DNA of 64,000 nt from an uncultured beta proteobacterium (lineage in GTDB: Bacteria > Pseudomonadota > Gammaproteobacteria > Burkholderiales > SG8-39). Every line of letters begins with the position of its first letter. Position 1 is the stretch's first letter. The notes beneath the pieces are model-generated. The model was given only the letters and a program-made list of their open reading frames with translations. It made no database searches and had not been told where the DNA came from. The stretch is taken from NCBI GenBank assembly GCA_902826155.1, contig CADEDU010000009.1:70205-134204 (forward strand), given 5' to 3'. Positions 17,524 through 26,184 of the stretch are shown one piece after another. Position numbers and translations under genes: made by a program.

Positions 17524-18516
17524 TCACTCGACTTTCAGATTGGCGGCCTTCACCGCCTGTGACCAGCGCGTGTGCTCGGCGCTCAGGAAACGACCGAACT
17601 CGTCGGGCCCGATGCCGACGATCTGTGCGCCCTGGGCGGTGAGTTTCTCGGCGACCTCGGGCGCGTTGAGCGCGGCCAGCAGCCCATCGTTCAGGGCGGC
17701 GACCGTTTCGCGAGGTGTGCCGGCAGGCGCGACCACACCGAACCAGAACGACGACTCGTAGTCGGGGAATCCGCTCTCGCGGAAGGTCGGCGTGTCGGGC
17801 AGGCTGGTGAGTCGTGAGGGTGCGGCCACGCCGACGACCGCGAGCTTGCCCGATTTCGCGTGGCCGGTGACTTCCAGCGGTCCGGTGAAGGTGAAGTCGA
17901 TCTGTCCGCCGAGCAGATCCGCGATCACCGGTCCTGCGCCTTTGTAGGGAACGTGTACCGCGTCGAACCCTGCCTGCATGGCGAACAGCTGCACGGCCAA
18001 GTGCGAGACGCTGCCATTGCCCGGCGATCCGTAAGAGGCCTTGCCCGGTTGCGCCTTGAGCGCGGTGACGAACTCGGCGAGCGTGCGGGCGCTGACGCGC
18101 GCCGGATTCACTGCCACCACCAACGGCACCCTGATGAGCAGACTCACCGGGGTGAAATCGCGGCGGCTGTCGTAGGCGAGCTTGGGAAAGGCGTACTGCG
18201 CGATGACGAATGCCGCGGGCGTAAGCAGGATCGTGAGGCCGTCGGGGCGCGACTTCGCGACGAAGTCGGTACCGATCGTGGTCGCCGCGCCCGGTTTGTT
18301 GTCGACGATCACCGGCTGGCCCCAGCGTTCGGTGAGCTTCTGGCCGATGGAGCGGGCGATGATGTCGGTCGAGCCGCCCGGCGCGTAGGGCACGACGAAT
18401 CGCAACGGCTGGCTCGGCCAGCGCGGCGTGGCCGGCCCGGTCTGGGCCATTGCCGCGTTGAATGACGCCGCGATCGCAACTGCAGCGATGGTGAGGTTGA
18501 GTCGTGACCGGGTCAT
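17524..18516 (-). CDS. Bug/TctC-family periplasmic binding protein
   Basis: 330 aa; ATG 18516 has AAGGAG about 7 nt upstream, which rules out the longer open frame that extends to 19320. The signal peptide ends near AMA-Q. It carries the family motifs VPYAPGGSTD, HVPYKGAGP and FGVVAPAGTP. It is the last gene of a minus-strand run after an ABC importer (74-bp gap), so two different uptake types may be co-regulated here. Convergent with the Bug gene ending at 17477. Confidence 0.9.
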   Translation of the reverse strand: MTRSRLNLTIAAVAIAASFNAAMAQTGPATPRWPSQPLRFVVPYAPGGSTDIIARSIGQKLTERWGQPVIVDNKPGAATTIGTDFVAKSRPDGLTILLTPAAFVIAQYAFPKLAYDSRRDFTPVSLLIRVPLVVAVNPARVSARTLAEFVTALKAQPGKASYGSPGNGSVSHLAVQLFAMQAGFDAVHVPYKGAGPVIADLLGGQIDFTFTGPLEVTGHAKSGKLAVVGVAAPSRLTSLPDTPTFRESGFPDYESSFWFGVVAPAGTPRETVAALNDGLLAALNAPEVAEKLTAQGAQIVGIGPDEFGRFLSAEHTRWSQAVKAANLKVE

Positions 18517-18590
18517 TCGATGGCTCCTTGCGCCGGCGGGCGATACGCGGGCCCCGGCGACGGTTCCCGCTTGTGCTTTGTTGGAATCGG

Positions 18591-19373
18591 CTATGCCCGG
18601 GCGGCCAGTGCCTTGGCTTCCTCGACACGGTGCGACACGTGCCAGGGGCAGGCGATGCGTTCGGCCAGATCGACCAGGTAGAACAGGATCGTGCCAGCTA
18701 CGCCCAACAGCACGATCGAGGCGAACACGCGTACGGTCTGAAACATGCTCTGCGCGGTGATGATGACGTAACCCAGTCCCTCCTGCGAGGCGACGAACTC
18801 GCCGGCGATCGCGCCGACCAGCGCGAGCGAGATCGCCACCTTCATCCCGGCGAACATGTGCGGGAGCGCATGCGGAAAGCGCACTTTCCACAACATCTGC
18901 ATCGCCGAGCCGCGCATGGTGCGCATCAGATCGAGCGCGTCGGGGTCGGCCGAACGCAGGCCCAGCACCGTGTCGATCACGATGGAGAAGAGCGCGATGA
19001 GGAACGACACCGCGACCTTCGATTCGGTGCCGGTGCCCAGCCAGATGATGAACAGCGGCGCGAGCGCGATCTTCGGGATGCTGTTGAGCGAGACGAGCAG
19101 CGTGTAGAGCGTGTTCTCGATCCACTTCGATGAAATGATGCCGATCGCGGCGAGAACGCCAAGTGCCAGCGCCAGGGCGAAGCCGAGCATCGTGGTGGTG
19201 AGCGTCGATAGCGTGTGCCACACGTACCACATCGGCTCGGCGGCAAGCTCCTTCAACACCGCCGAGGCAGGTGGCACGACGTGCGCGGGAATGCCCAGTG
19301 CGCGCACGATCAGTTCCCATAGTACGAACACCGCAACCAGGATCAGAACGACGCGTACGGTCTTGTTGTGCAT
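18591..19373 (-). CDS. ABC transporter permease, SsuC/TauC/ThiX type
   Basis: 260 aa with six predicted membrane segments and the EAA-like loop of BPD-type inner-membrane permeases (VRFPHALPHMFAGMKVAIS). Its start is 1 bp downstream of the ATPase stop, so the two are co-translated. Homologues import sulfonates, nitrate/bicarbonate or pyrimidine-type precursors. The partner binding protein at 20264-21268 is NMT1/THI5-like. Confidence 0.9.
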   Translation of the reverse strand: MHNKTVRVVLILVAVFVLWELIVRALGIPAHVVPPASAVLKELAAEPMWYVWHTLSTLTTTMLGFALALALGVLAAIGIISSKWIENTLYTLLVSLNSIPKIALAPLFIIWLGTGTESKVAVSFLIALFSIVIDTVLGLRSADPDALDLMRTMRGSAMQMLWKVRFPHALPHMFAGMKVAISLALVGAIAGEFVASQEGLGYVIITAQSMFQTVRVFASIVLLGVAGTILFYLVDLAERIACPWHVSHRVEEAKALAARA

Positions 19374-19374
19374 G

Positions 19375-20202
19375 TCAGCCCCTGGTCTGCCGCGCGGCCT
19401 GCATCACGCCCATGCCCTGGAACAGATGGCGGATGTGCCGCACGATCTCGCCGAACGCCGGTGTCTCGCGCAGGTCGAGTTCCCGCGGGCGCGGCAGCGG
19501 CACGTCGACAATCTGGATGATGCGGCCGGGCGAGGGTGACATCACGACGATCCGATCACCGAGGAACACCGCCTCGGGAATCGAGTGGGTGACGAAGAAC
19601 ACGGTTTTCGCGTCGGCCATCCATACGCGCTGCAGCTCGAGATTCAGTTCGTCGCGCGTCATCGCATCGAGTGCGCCGAACGGTTCGTCCATGAGCAGCA
19701 GCGAGGGCTCGAGCAGCAGCGCGCGGCAGATCGACACGCGCTGGCGCATGCCGCCGGAGAGCTCCCATGGATGCCGATTCTCGAAGCCGGTCAGGCCCAG
19801 CAGATTGAGCAACTGCTGCGCCCGCTCGCGCCAGTGCGTGCCGGGCAGGCGTTGCACTTCGACCGGCAGCAGCACGTTGTCGAGCACGGTGCGCCATTCG
19901 AACAGCACGTCGCGCTGGAACACCACACCCATGCCGCGCGGTGGTCCGTTCAGCGGCTCGCCGCCGATCGCGATGCGGCCGGCGCTGATGGTCTCGAGCC
20001 CGGCCAGGCATCGCAGCAGTGTGCTCTTGCCGCAACCGCTCGGGCCGAGCACGCTGATGAACTCACCGGGCGCCATCGACAGATCGATGCCGCGCAGCGC
20101 GTGGATGTCGCCGCGCCGCGATCGATACGTCTTGTCGACCGCGACGATCTCGACGCTGCCGCCGCGCGGGGAAAGCGCGGCACGAGCGGCGGCGTCATTC
20201 AT
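19375..20202 (-). CDS. ABC transporter ATP-binding protein, SsuB/TauB type
   Basis: 275 aa. Walker A GPSGCGKST (about residues 53-61), signature LSGGMRQR, Walker B LLLMDEPFGALD and a downstream switch His in FVTHSIPE are all intact. It energises the permease encoded immediately downstream. A 61-bp gap separates it from the binding-protein gene upstream. Length and motifs are normal for the nitrate/sulfonate/taurine family. Confidence 0.93.
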   Translation of the reverse strand: MNDAAARAALSPRGGSVEIVAVDKTYRSRRGDIHALRGIDLSMAPGEFISVLGPSGCGKSTLLRCLAGLETISAGRIAIGGEPLNGPPRGMGVVFQRDVLFEWRTVLDNVLLPVEVQRLPGTHWRERAQQLLNLLGLTGFENRHPWELSGGMRQRVSICRALLLEPSLLLMDEPFGALDAMTRDELNLELQRVWMADAKTVFFVTHSIPEAVFLGDRIVVMSPSPGRIIQIVDVPLPRPRELDLRETPAFGEIVRHIRHLFQGMGVMQAARQTRG

Positions 20203-20263
20203 CGTCGGGGTTCAGCCGAGTGCGAGGGCAGCGCTGAGGTGGTTGATCGCAACGGCACTCCAA

Positions 20264-21268
20264 CTATTGCGGGATGAATCGATTGGTGTAGAAGTTCGCG
20301 GTCTGCCAGCCGGTCTTGACCACACCCGCTTCCTCCATCGCACGCAGTGCGTCGCGCCAGTCGTCCTCGGCTTGCCAGCCGCGCGGGCGCCCCTTGGTGG
20401 CGGGTGTATCGAACAGCGGCATGTAGGCTTTGAGCTGGCCCATCATCACGGCGCGGTCCAGTCGCAGGCCGGCCCGCTGCGCGAGCATTGCGTCGATCGC
20501 CTCGTCTTCCTTGCCCGAGAAGATGTAGTCCCAGACACGCTTGTTGACGGCGACGATCTTGCCCAGCACGTCGGCGCGCTTGTCGACCGAGTCGCGATGC
20601 ACCACCAGCCCGTAGCCGGGCACGCGCAGACCCACGTCAGCGAACAGGATGCCGGTGGATGGGCGCACGGCCGCGACCACGGGCGCGAAGAACGCCACGG
20701 TCGAAAGCGCACCGTCGACCTGGCCGGCGCTATAGGTGCTGACCATCGCCTGGCTGTCGACGTTGACGACCACGAGGTCCTTGCGCGTCATGCCACCCGC
20801 TTTGAGGAACGCATCGAGAAACACCGACGTCGCCGAACCGTTCGGCACGGCGATCTTCTTGCCGCGCAGATCCTGCAGGGTGCGGAAGCCGGCGTTGACC
20901 GGCACCAGCAAGCCGTTGTCGCCCGCGCGGATGAATCCCATGACCGAGGTGATCGGCAGTCCGTTGGAGATCGCCGGGGCCATCGCACCGAGTTGGGCGA
21001 AGCCGATGTCGATCTTGTTGGCCGCGACCTGCTGAATGGTGGCGCCCGAGCCTTTGCCGTCGAGTACCTCGACGTTGAGACCCGCCTCCTTGAACCAGCC
21101 TTTCTGGGCCGCGAGCAGCAATCCGGCGTGCATGCCGTGCGGCGCCCAGTCGGTCATGATCGTGATCTTGTCCTGCGCGACGGTGACGCTGGATAGGCCC
21201 GCGATGGCGAGCACTCCTACCAATCGTGCGGCAGCGCGACGCAGGTGAGAAGCGCGGGTGAGCGACAT
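20264..21268 (-). CDS. NMT1/THI5-like ABC transporter substrate-binding protein
   Basis: 334 aa from ATG 21268, with GGAGAAGGAGAA directly upstream; the open frame extends further but lacks support. The signal peptide ends near TVA-Q. The mature start KITIMTDWAPHGMHAGLLLAAQKGWF is typical of the NMT1/THI5-like family that binds thiamine-pyrimidine precursors, riboflavin-like or other small heterocycles. It is first in the importer operon. No TPP or FMN riboswitch was seen upstream; instead there is a promoter-like pair with a 17-bp tandem repeat. Confidence 0.88.
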   Translation of the reverse strand: MSLTRASHLRRAAARLVGVLAIAGLSSVTVAQDKITIMTDWAPHGMHAGLLLAAQKGWFKEAGLNVEVLDGKGSGATIQQVAANKIDIGFAQLGAMAPAISNGLPITSVMGFIRAGDNGLLVPVNAGFRTLQDLRGKKIAVPNGSATSVFLDAFLKAGGMTRKDLVVVNVDSQAMVSTYSAGQVDGALSTVAFFAPVVAAVRPSTGILFADVGLRVPGYGLVVHRDSVDKRADVLGKIVAVNKRVWDYIFSGKEDEAIDAMLAQRAGLRLDRAVMMGQLKAYMPLFDTPATKGRPRGWQAEDDWRDALRAMEEAGVVKTGWQTANFYTNRFIPQ

Positions 21269-21321
21269 GCGGGATTCTCCTTCTCCAATCGATTGACGGG
21301 ATTGACGGGCGAGCCGCGCGA

Positions 21322-21350
21322 AGAATACGGGGCACGGACGATGCAAACAA
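21322..21350 (-). promoter_or_regulatory. Candidate promoter of the NMT1-type ABC importer operon
   Basis: On the minus strand TTGTTT (21350-21345), a 17-bp spacer and TATTCT (21327-21322) lie about 54 bp before the binding-protein start. The match is 3/6 and 4/6 to sigma-70 boxes with ideal spacing. A weak -35 fits activator dependence. Confidence 0.4.
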
Positions 21351-21382
21351 GTCGCGTCCACGTGTAAGTCGCGTCCACGTGT
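21349..21382. repeat. Perfect 17-bp tandem direct repeat upstream of the ABC importer
   Basis: The unit AAGTCGCGTCCACGTGT occurs twice with no spacer (21349-21365 and 21366-21382), each with a CACGTG palindrome. It abuts the candidate -35 box of the minus-strand operon. A regulator binding two same-face sites 17 bp apart is possible; recent slippage duplication is the alternative. Confidence 0.7.
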
Positions 21383-21488
21383 CGCGCGCGTGGGTGTCGC
21401 GCCCCTGGGATGTCGCGCATGCAGGTCACCGCCGCCGCGGCTCACCAACGTTTGCCTTGGCTCAGCGACACCGGATGCGGGCAAAACG

Positions 21489-23066
21489 CTATCGCAAGCG
21501 ACGCCAGTCCTTGAGGATCTCGCGCGCGGCGTTGTGCCCGGGTACGGCGGATACCGCTCCGCCTGGGTGCGTCGAGGCGCCGCACTGGTAGAGCCCGTGA
21601 ACCGGCGCGCGGTAATCGGCGTAGCCCGGTATCGGCCGCATGAAAAACAACTGATCGAGTGTCATCTCGCCGTGCAAGGTGTTGCCCCCCGGCATGCCCA
21701 GGATCTGTTCGATGTCTTGCGGCAGATAGAGCTTGGTGGCTAGCACCGACGACGAGAATCCCGGCGCGAATCGATCCATCACCGCGAGCGTCGCCTTGAT
21801 CAGGTTGCCACGTTCGGCTTCCCAGCTCGCGTTCTTCAACGAATAGGGAGTGACGCCGCCATAGAGCGACACGACATGCTTGCCCGGAGGTGCGAGCGTC
21901 TCATCGTAGTAGCTCGGCACGATCGGCGAGAGGAACGGTTGCGAGGAGTACCAGCCGTATTTCGCTTCGTCGAAGGCGCGTTCGAGGTATTCGGGCGTGG
22001 GGCCGATGTGCGCGTAAGCCGGATACTCGATACCGGTCTTCTCCTTGCTGAAGCTCGCGTACTGCGGCAGGCGATCGACCGCGCACAGCAGCTTGAACGA
22101 CTTGCCGCGCGTGCGATATCGGGCCAGGCGCTCGAGCAGTTCGGCCGGCAGGTGCTGCGGACGAACCAGCCCGCCGAACGTGACGCGCGCGTTGGTATTG
22201 GCCGCGACGACTTTGGCGTGGATTTCCTCGCCGCTCTGCAGGCGTACGCCATAGGCACGGCCGTCGCGTACCAGGATCTCGTCCACGCCCGCCGAAACTT
22301 CGGTCTGCATGCCGTGCGACTTGCCCGAAGCGGCGATCGCGTTGGACACATTACCCATTCCGCCCTTGGCGAAGCACATGCCGGTCTGGCCGACCAGATG
22401 GGCCACGAGATAGAACGCCGTGCCCGGCGAGAACGGTCCGGTCGTGCCGCCGATGGTGGCCCAGTACAGGAACTTCGCTTTGACGATGTCGGTCTCGAAC
22501 CACTGCGAGACGTAATCGTTGGCACTCATCGACAGCGTTTCGATGATGTTGTACAGGTCGTTGCCCGCGTCGCGGTACCGCCACGCCAGCCTTGCCGTGC
22601 GCAGCAGCGAGCGCCAGTCGGTGCGCGTCGGATCGACCGGCGTTTCGAACTGCAGCCGGCGCAACAGATTGATCGTGCTCGACAGGTGCGCGAAGAACTT
22701 CGGATAGTTCTCGGCATCGCGTCGGGAAAAGCGCGCGATCTGCTCGAGCGTCTTGCGCTGATCCTTGGTGAACACGATGCAATCGCCGTCCTCGGTCGGG
22801 GAGATCGTGTTGTCCACCAGCACGAACTCCAGGCCGTGCCGGCGCAGTTCGAGCTCGTCGATCACTTTCGGGTGCAGATGCCCCATGATGAAGGCGAAAC
22901 TGGAGGCGCGGAACCCTGGTGTGAACTCCTCGGTCACCGAGGCTCCGCCGATCACGTCACGGCGTTCGAGCACCAGCGTTTTCAGGCCCGCCTTGGCAAG
23001 GTACGCACCGCAGGTCAGGCCGTTATGGCCGGCGCCGACGATGATCGCGTCGTAGTGTCGAGTCAC
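21489..23066 (-). CDS. Phytoene-desaturase-like FAD-dependent oxidoreductase (PYROXD2-like)
   Basis: 525 aa from a GTG at 23066 that places the dinucleotide-binding motif GAGHNGLTCGAYLAKAG at the N terminus. No clear ribosome site was found, and the frame is open further upstream. The C-terminal FAD motif reads GLYQCGASTHPGGAVSAVPGHNAA. This branch of the CrtI superfamily is common outside carotenoid pathways and generally lacks a proven reaction. No carotenoid genes (crtB, crtE) are nearby. It is separated by 220 bp from the ABC importer and by 200 bp from the arsenic cluster. Confidence 0.8.
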   Translation of the reverse strand: MTRHYDAIIVGAGHNGLTCGAYLAKAGLKTLVLERRDVIGGASVTEEFTPGFRASSFAFIMGHLHPKVIDELELRRHGLEFVLVDNTISPTEDGDCIVFTKDQRKTLEQIARFSRRDAENYPKFFAHLSSTINLLRRLQFETPVDPTRTDWRSLLRTARLAWRYRDAGNDLYNIIETLSMSANDYVSQWFETDIVKAKFLYWATIGGTTGPFSPGTAFYLVAHLVGQTGMCFAKGGMGNVSNAIAASGKSHGMQTEVSAGVDEILVRDGRAYGVRLQSGEEIHAKVVAANTNARVTFGGLVRPQHLPAELLERLARYRTRGKSFKLLCAVDRLPQYASFSKEKTGIEYPAYAHIGPTPEYLERAFDEAKYGWYSSQPFLSPIVPSYYDETLAPPGKHVVSLYGGVTPYSLKNASWEAERGNLIKATLAVMDRFAPGFSSSVLATKLYLPQDIEQILGMPGGNTLHGEMTLDQLFFMRPIPGYADYRAPVHGLYQCGASTHPGGAVSAVPGHNAAREILKDWRRLR

Positions 23067-23266
23067 GAAGGGGAAGGCACTGCGCGGAGTGGATGTCGAT
23101 TGACGATAGAGCCTGGGCGCGAGCGGCGCGGCGCCAGGATAACGAGATTCGATCCCCCGGCAATGGATTTGCAGCGCCGTGGCGCTCGTGCATCGAGGGG
23201 GCAGCTGGTATCGCGAAGGCGCAGCCTGCATCGAGAGGATGCGGTGACATCGGCCAACGACATCAG

Positions 23267-23734
23267 CTACATCGGTGCCAGCATATACCCCATCAGGACT
23301 GCCGAGGCAGGGCACGCGCCCTGAAATTCGGCGGAGGACTGCAGCGTCGGCGGCGCGTCATCTCGAGGAACGTCGACGAACCCGAGCCGCGCGAAGTAGT
23401 CACGCGCAGTCGTGGTGAGCAGATAGACCGACCTTATGCCGTGCGCAGACGCAATCGCCAACTGGCCACGCACGAGCGCTTCGGCGAGCCCTTGTCCGCG
23501 CATTCGTGGTGCGATCGCTACCGAGCGAAGCAGACCGACGTCGCCGTACCGCTCGAGGCCGGCGCAGCCCGACAGCGCATCGCCGTGATCGCACACGAGA
23601 AAGCTGGCCAGATGTTCGCGCGCGCCGGCTATCGGCAACTCGCACTCGCGCAGCAAGCGCTCGATCGCAAGCCAGTCCGCGGCGGTCGCGGGACGGACTA
23701 GGTCGTGGCTATCGCGATCAGCGGTGAGGCGCAT
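23267..23734 (-). CDS. arsN2: GNAT acetyltransferase, ArsN2-like
   Basis: 155 aa; ATG 23734 lies inside the 3' end of the aquaporin gene (17-bp overlap). It has the GNAT core with an acetyl-CoA loop, RMRGQGLAEALV, and the late TTARDYFARLGF motif. Proteins of this type are recurrent last genes of arsenic operons and are named ArsN2. ArsN1 is known to acetylate arsinothricin/phosphinothricin; the ArsN2 substrate is not established to my knowledge. Location at the end of this ars cluster supports the name. Confidence 0.75.
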   Translation of the reverse strand: MRLTADRDSHDLVRPATAADWLAIERLLRECELPIAGAREHLASFLVCDHGDALSGCAGLERYGDVGLLRSVAIAPRMRGQGLAEALVRGQLAIASAHGIRSVYLLTTTARDYFARLGFVDVPRDDAPPTLQSSAEFQGACPASAVLMGYMLAPM

Positions 23735-24416
23735 GGACAATGGCGGTTGCCGGCTTGGCCTCGCGTCCACCCAGGAACTGGTGGGCGACTATGGCGAGCG
23801 CGGCGCCGAGCAACTGCGCGACGACGAATCCGGGCACGCTCGACGGCGCGATGCCTGCGAACGAATCGCTGAACATGCGGCCCACCGCGGCCGCCGGGTT
23901 GGCGAACGAGGTCGAGGCGGTGAACCAGTACGCGGCACCGATGTACGCCGCGACCATCGCCGCAACGCGACCGCCCGGTGCACGCAGGATCACCAGCAGC
24001 AACCCGAACGTGGCCACCGCCTCGGCGATCCACTGTCCGGTACCGCTGCGGATCTTGCTGGCGAATTGCATGATCGGCAGTTCGAACATCGCGTGCGCGA
24101 GCCAGGCTCCCAGCACCGCGCCGGCCAGTTGCGCGGCGATGTAGGGCAGGGCCATGTTCGCCGACAGCTCGCCGCGAACCGCCATGGTCAAGGTCACGGC
24201 GGGGTTGAAGTGCGCGCCGCTGATCGGTCCGAAGACTTCGATCAGGATGTAGAGCCCGCCGACCGTGGCGAGCGTGTTTGCGAGCAGTGCAATCGCGTCG
24301 TTACCGCCGGCGAGCCGTTCGGCCATGATGCCCGATCCGATCACGGTCGCCAGCAGCAGCGCAGTACCGAGTCCTTCGCTGAGCAGCCGCTGCCCCGAAG
24401 TTGCCGTCATGCTCAT
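23718..24416 (-). CDS. aqpS: Aquaglyceroporin-family channel, arsenite-type (AqpS-like)
   Basis: 232 aa with six membrane segments and both half-helix motifs: NPA in HFNPAVTL and NPA in FANPAAAVGR with its Arg. ATG 24416 overlaps the arsC stop (ATGA). In rhizobial ars operons such a channel replaces the ArsB/Acr3 pump and lets arsenite made by ArsC flow out down its gradient. No ArsB or Acr3 gene occurs in this cluster, which fits that model. Confidence 0.85.
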   Translation of the reverse strand: MSMTATSGQRLLSEGLGTALLLATVIGSGIMAERLAGGNDAIALLANTLATVGGLYILIEVFGPISGAHFNPAVTLTMAVRGELSANMALPYIAAQLAGAVLGAWLAHAMFELPIMQFASKIRSGTGQWIAEAVATFGLLLVILRAPGGRVAAMVAAYIGAAYWFTASTSFANPAAAVGRMFSDSFAGIAPSSVPGFVVAQLLGAALAIVAHQFLGGREAKPATAIVHAPHR

Positions 24417-24913
24417 CCCCTGGCGATCGCGGTCAGCGCCTGCTGCAGGTCGCTCGCGCTCATCGTTGCGAGCGGCAGTTGCAGCATCTGCAGCACGCGA
24501 TACCCGATCGCCTGGCGCGTCAGCTCGAATGCATTCTTCTTCTCGGCTGCTGGCGCGTTCGAGGGATCGGGGTAACCCCAGTGGACCTTGACCGGCGCGC
24601 CCGGCCAAAATGGACACTGTTCGGCGGCGGCGCTGTCGCACACGGTGACGACCACGTGCATTGGCGGGGCGTCAGGCTGCGCGAACTCGTCCCAACTCTT
24701 GCTGCGGAAGCCGCTGCAGTCGATACCCGCGTGCGACAGCGCTTCCAGTGCGTGCGGATTGATGCGACCGCTCGGCGCACTCCCGGCGCTGAAGGCACGC
24801 ACGTCGCAGCCCAGGCGTGCGGCGAGGTGATTGGTCATGCCCTCGGCCAGCACGCTGCGCGCGGAGTTGTGCGTGCACAGGAACAGGATGTTCGTGCTCA
24901 CCGCCGTACCCAT
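24413..24913 (-). CDS. arsC: Arsenate reductase, low-molecular-weight phosphatase type
   Basis: 166 aa from ATG 24913; a GTG at 24901 is an alternative start. The P-loop FLCTHNSARS gives C13-x5-R19, and two further Cys (C92 and C100 in VCDSAAAEQC) match the redox relay of this class. It reduces arsenate to arsenite in the cytosol. The gene starts 10 bp after arsI and overlaps the channel gene that follows. Confidence 0.88.
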   Translation of the reverse strand: MGTAVSTNILFLCTHNSARSVLAEGMTNHLAARLGCDVRAFSAGSAPSGRINPHALEALSHAGIDCSGFRSKSWDEFAQPDAPPMHVVVTVCDSAAAEQCPFWPGAPVKVHWGYPDPSNAPAAEKKNAFELTRQAIGYRVLQMLQLPLATMSASDLQQALTAIARG

Positions 24914-24923
24914 CGCGACCGGA

Positions 24924-25445
24924 CTAACAGCACGCGGGTTTGGCAGCAGGCTGGTTGGCAGTCTTGGAGGACGCTTCGGCCGCAGCCTTGACCGGAATCG
25001 CGACCGGTTTGCCGCGCGGCGAATCGCCGGCGCAGCAGGCGGCGGCTTTCTGCGTGGGTTGCGGCGTGTCTTCGCTGAACATCGGGATGTCGCCCAGCGT
25101 GTGGAACTGCTCCCAGGCGATGCCCTGCGGATCGGTGAGCCAGTACTTGTCGCTGCGGGCATAGCAGCAGGTGGTCTCGCCGTTGTCGAGCAGCGTCATG
25201 TCGGCCGCGACCGCTCGCTCGCGCATTCCCGCGAGTTCTTCCTCGGAGTCGGTCTGCAGCCCGAGGTGGTCGATGCCGGTCTTGCCGCCCCGCGCGGAGA
25301 TCGCGAAGTTGATGCGCGGATCGTCGAGCATCCACTTGGCGTAGTCGGACTCCAGCCGAGTGGGCTCGGTGCCGAACAGCTTCGAATAGAACGCGATGCT
25401 TTGCTGCAGATCGGCGACGTAGGTGTGCACGTGAAAGCGTTTCAT
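24924..25445 (-). CDS. arsI: ArsI/CadI-family C-As lyase (VOC fold)
   Basis: 173 aa; GAGGA lies about 8 nt before ATG 25445. The vicinal Cys pair C93-C94 in NGETTCCYARSDKYW is the MAs(III)-binding signature of ArsI. The metal ligands are probably a His of the N-terminal FHVHTYV motif, H60 in GIDHLGL and E112 in WEQFHT. The tail carries two more CC pairs (AAACCAG and the terminal PACC). ArsI demethylates trivalent methylarsenicals and roxarsone-type compounds to arsenite, which the channel downstream could release. Confidence 0.85.
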   Translation of the reverse strand: MKRFHVHTYVADLQQSIAFYSKLFGTEPTRLESDYAKWMLDDPRINFAISARGGKTGIDHLGLQTDSEEELAGMRERAVAADMTLLDNGETTCCYARSDKYWLTDPQGIAWEQFHTLGDIPMFSEDTPQPTQKAAACCAGDSPRGKPVAIPVKAAAEASSKTANQPAAKPACC

Positions 25446-25489
25446 GGTGATGGTCCTCGGCGAAGAGTTGAAGGGGTGCTCCGGATGCG

Positions 25490-25828
25490 TCAGGTCGTGG
25501 CGCTACTGCGCAGCAGCGGTACCGCGTCGACCGCGCAGCCACGGCCCTCGCAGCAGTTCTCGGTGAGATAGCTCAGCAGTTCGGACATGTGCTCGAACGC
25601 TGCGCGGTACACGAGCGTGCGGCTCGCGCGCTCGGCGCTGACCATCCCGGCGGCGGCTAGCTCCTTGAGATGGAACGACAAGGTCGTGGCCGGAATGCCC
25701 AGCCCTTCCTGCATCACGCCCGGGGTGAGGCCGCGCGGACCGGTGACGACCAGTGCGCGGAACACCTTGAGCCGGATCGGATGGGCCAACGCGCCCAGCG
25801 CCTTGATCACTTGATCTTCATTCATCAT
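25490..25828 (-). CDS. arsR: ArsR-family arsenic-responsive repressor
   Basis: 112 aa (start at 25828 or 25825). It has the winged-HTH core, with recognition helix ATTLSFHLKEL, and a C-terminal Cys cluster C92, C93 and C98 (ENCCEGRGC) suited to trivalent arsenic. It lies 44 bp upstream of arsI as the first gene and is expected to repress the five-gene run. A palindrome TCAATTGA upstream is a candidate operator. Confidence 0.88.
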   Translation of the reverse strand: MMNEDQVIKALGALAHPIRLKVFRALVVTGPRGLTPGVMQEGLGIPATTLSFHLKELAAAGMVSAERASRTLVYRAAFEHMSELLSYLTENCCEGRGCAVDAVPLLRSSATT

Positions 25829-25883
25829 GCGACTGTACGAGAATTGTGGAAGAATGGAAAGGACGAAATCGCATTCCCACGCG

Positions 25884-25891
25884 TCAATTGA
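25884..25891. promoter_or_regulatory. Candidate ArsR operator core
   Basis: TCAATTGA is an 8-bp palindrome 56-63 bp upstream of arsR. On the minus strand it forms part of ATTTCAATTGACG, including a TTGACG that could be a -35 box. SmtB/ArsR operators often have TCAA/TTGA half sites, but eight bases may occur by chance. Confidence 0.3.
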
Positions 25892-26156
25892 AATCTCCTC
25901 GGCTGAGGCACTGCGCAGTCCCGTGGCGTCGATGCGATCCGAGCGAACGATCCTGGCGCATCAGCTTCGCCGGTCGTGCAGCCGTAGTGCCGAAGTTCTG
26001 CGAGCGCGGCGCTCCGATGGGTGCAACCGACGACCATCGCGATGTATCGAAACTCGGGCGAGCCGGACATCGAGCGTGCTCGATGTTCGACACGCGAACG
26101 ACCTTACGCTGCCATCGGCGCCAGCAAGCCGAAAGCGGTCGCGGCGCGTCGCCACC

Positions 26157-26184
26157 TTGGGATGGGGCATCGGCGCCCCACCAA
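26157..26184. repeat. Interrupted inverted repeat upstream of the extradiol dioxygenase gene
   Basis: TTGG-GAT-GGGGC-ATCGGC-GCCCC-A-CCAA: two paired blocks (TTGG/CCAA and GGGGC/GCCCC) end 72 bp before the start codon. It could be a regulator site or a leader hairpin. It is not followed by a T-run, so it is not a normal terminator. Confidence 0.45.

Noticed and set aside
21269..21488. TPP or FMN riboswitch upstream of the NMT1/THI5-like binding protein
   Set aside because: The conserved TPP (CUGAGA and ACCUGAUCUGG-like) and FMN core sequences are not present; only the repeat and promoter-like boxes were seen.
21489..23066. Carotenoid biosynthesis (CrtI) role for the flavoprotein
   Set aside because: The sequence fits the PYROXD2-like branch better, and no crtB, crtE or related genes are in the window.
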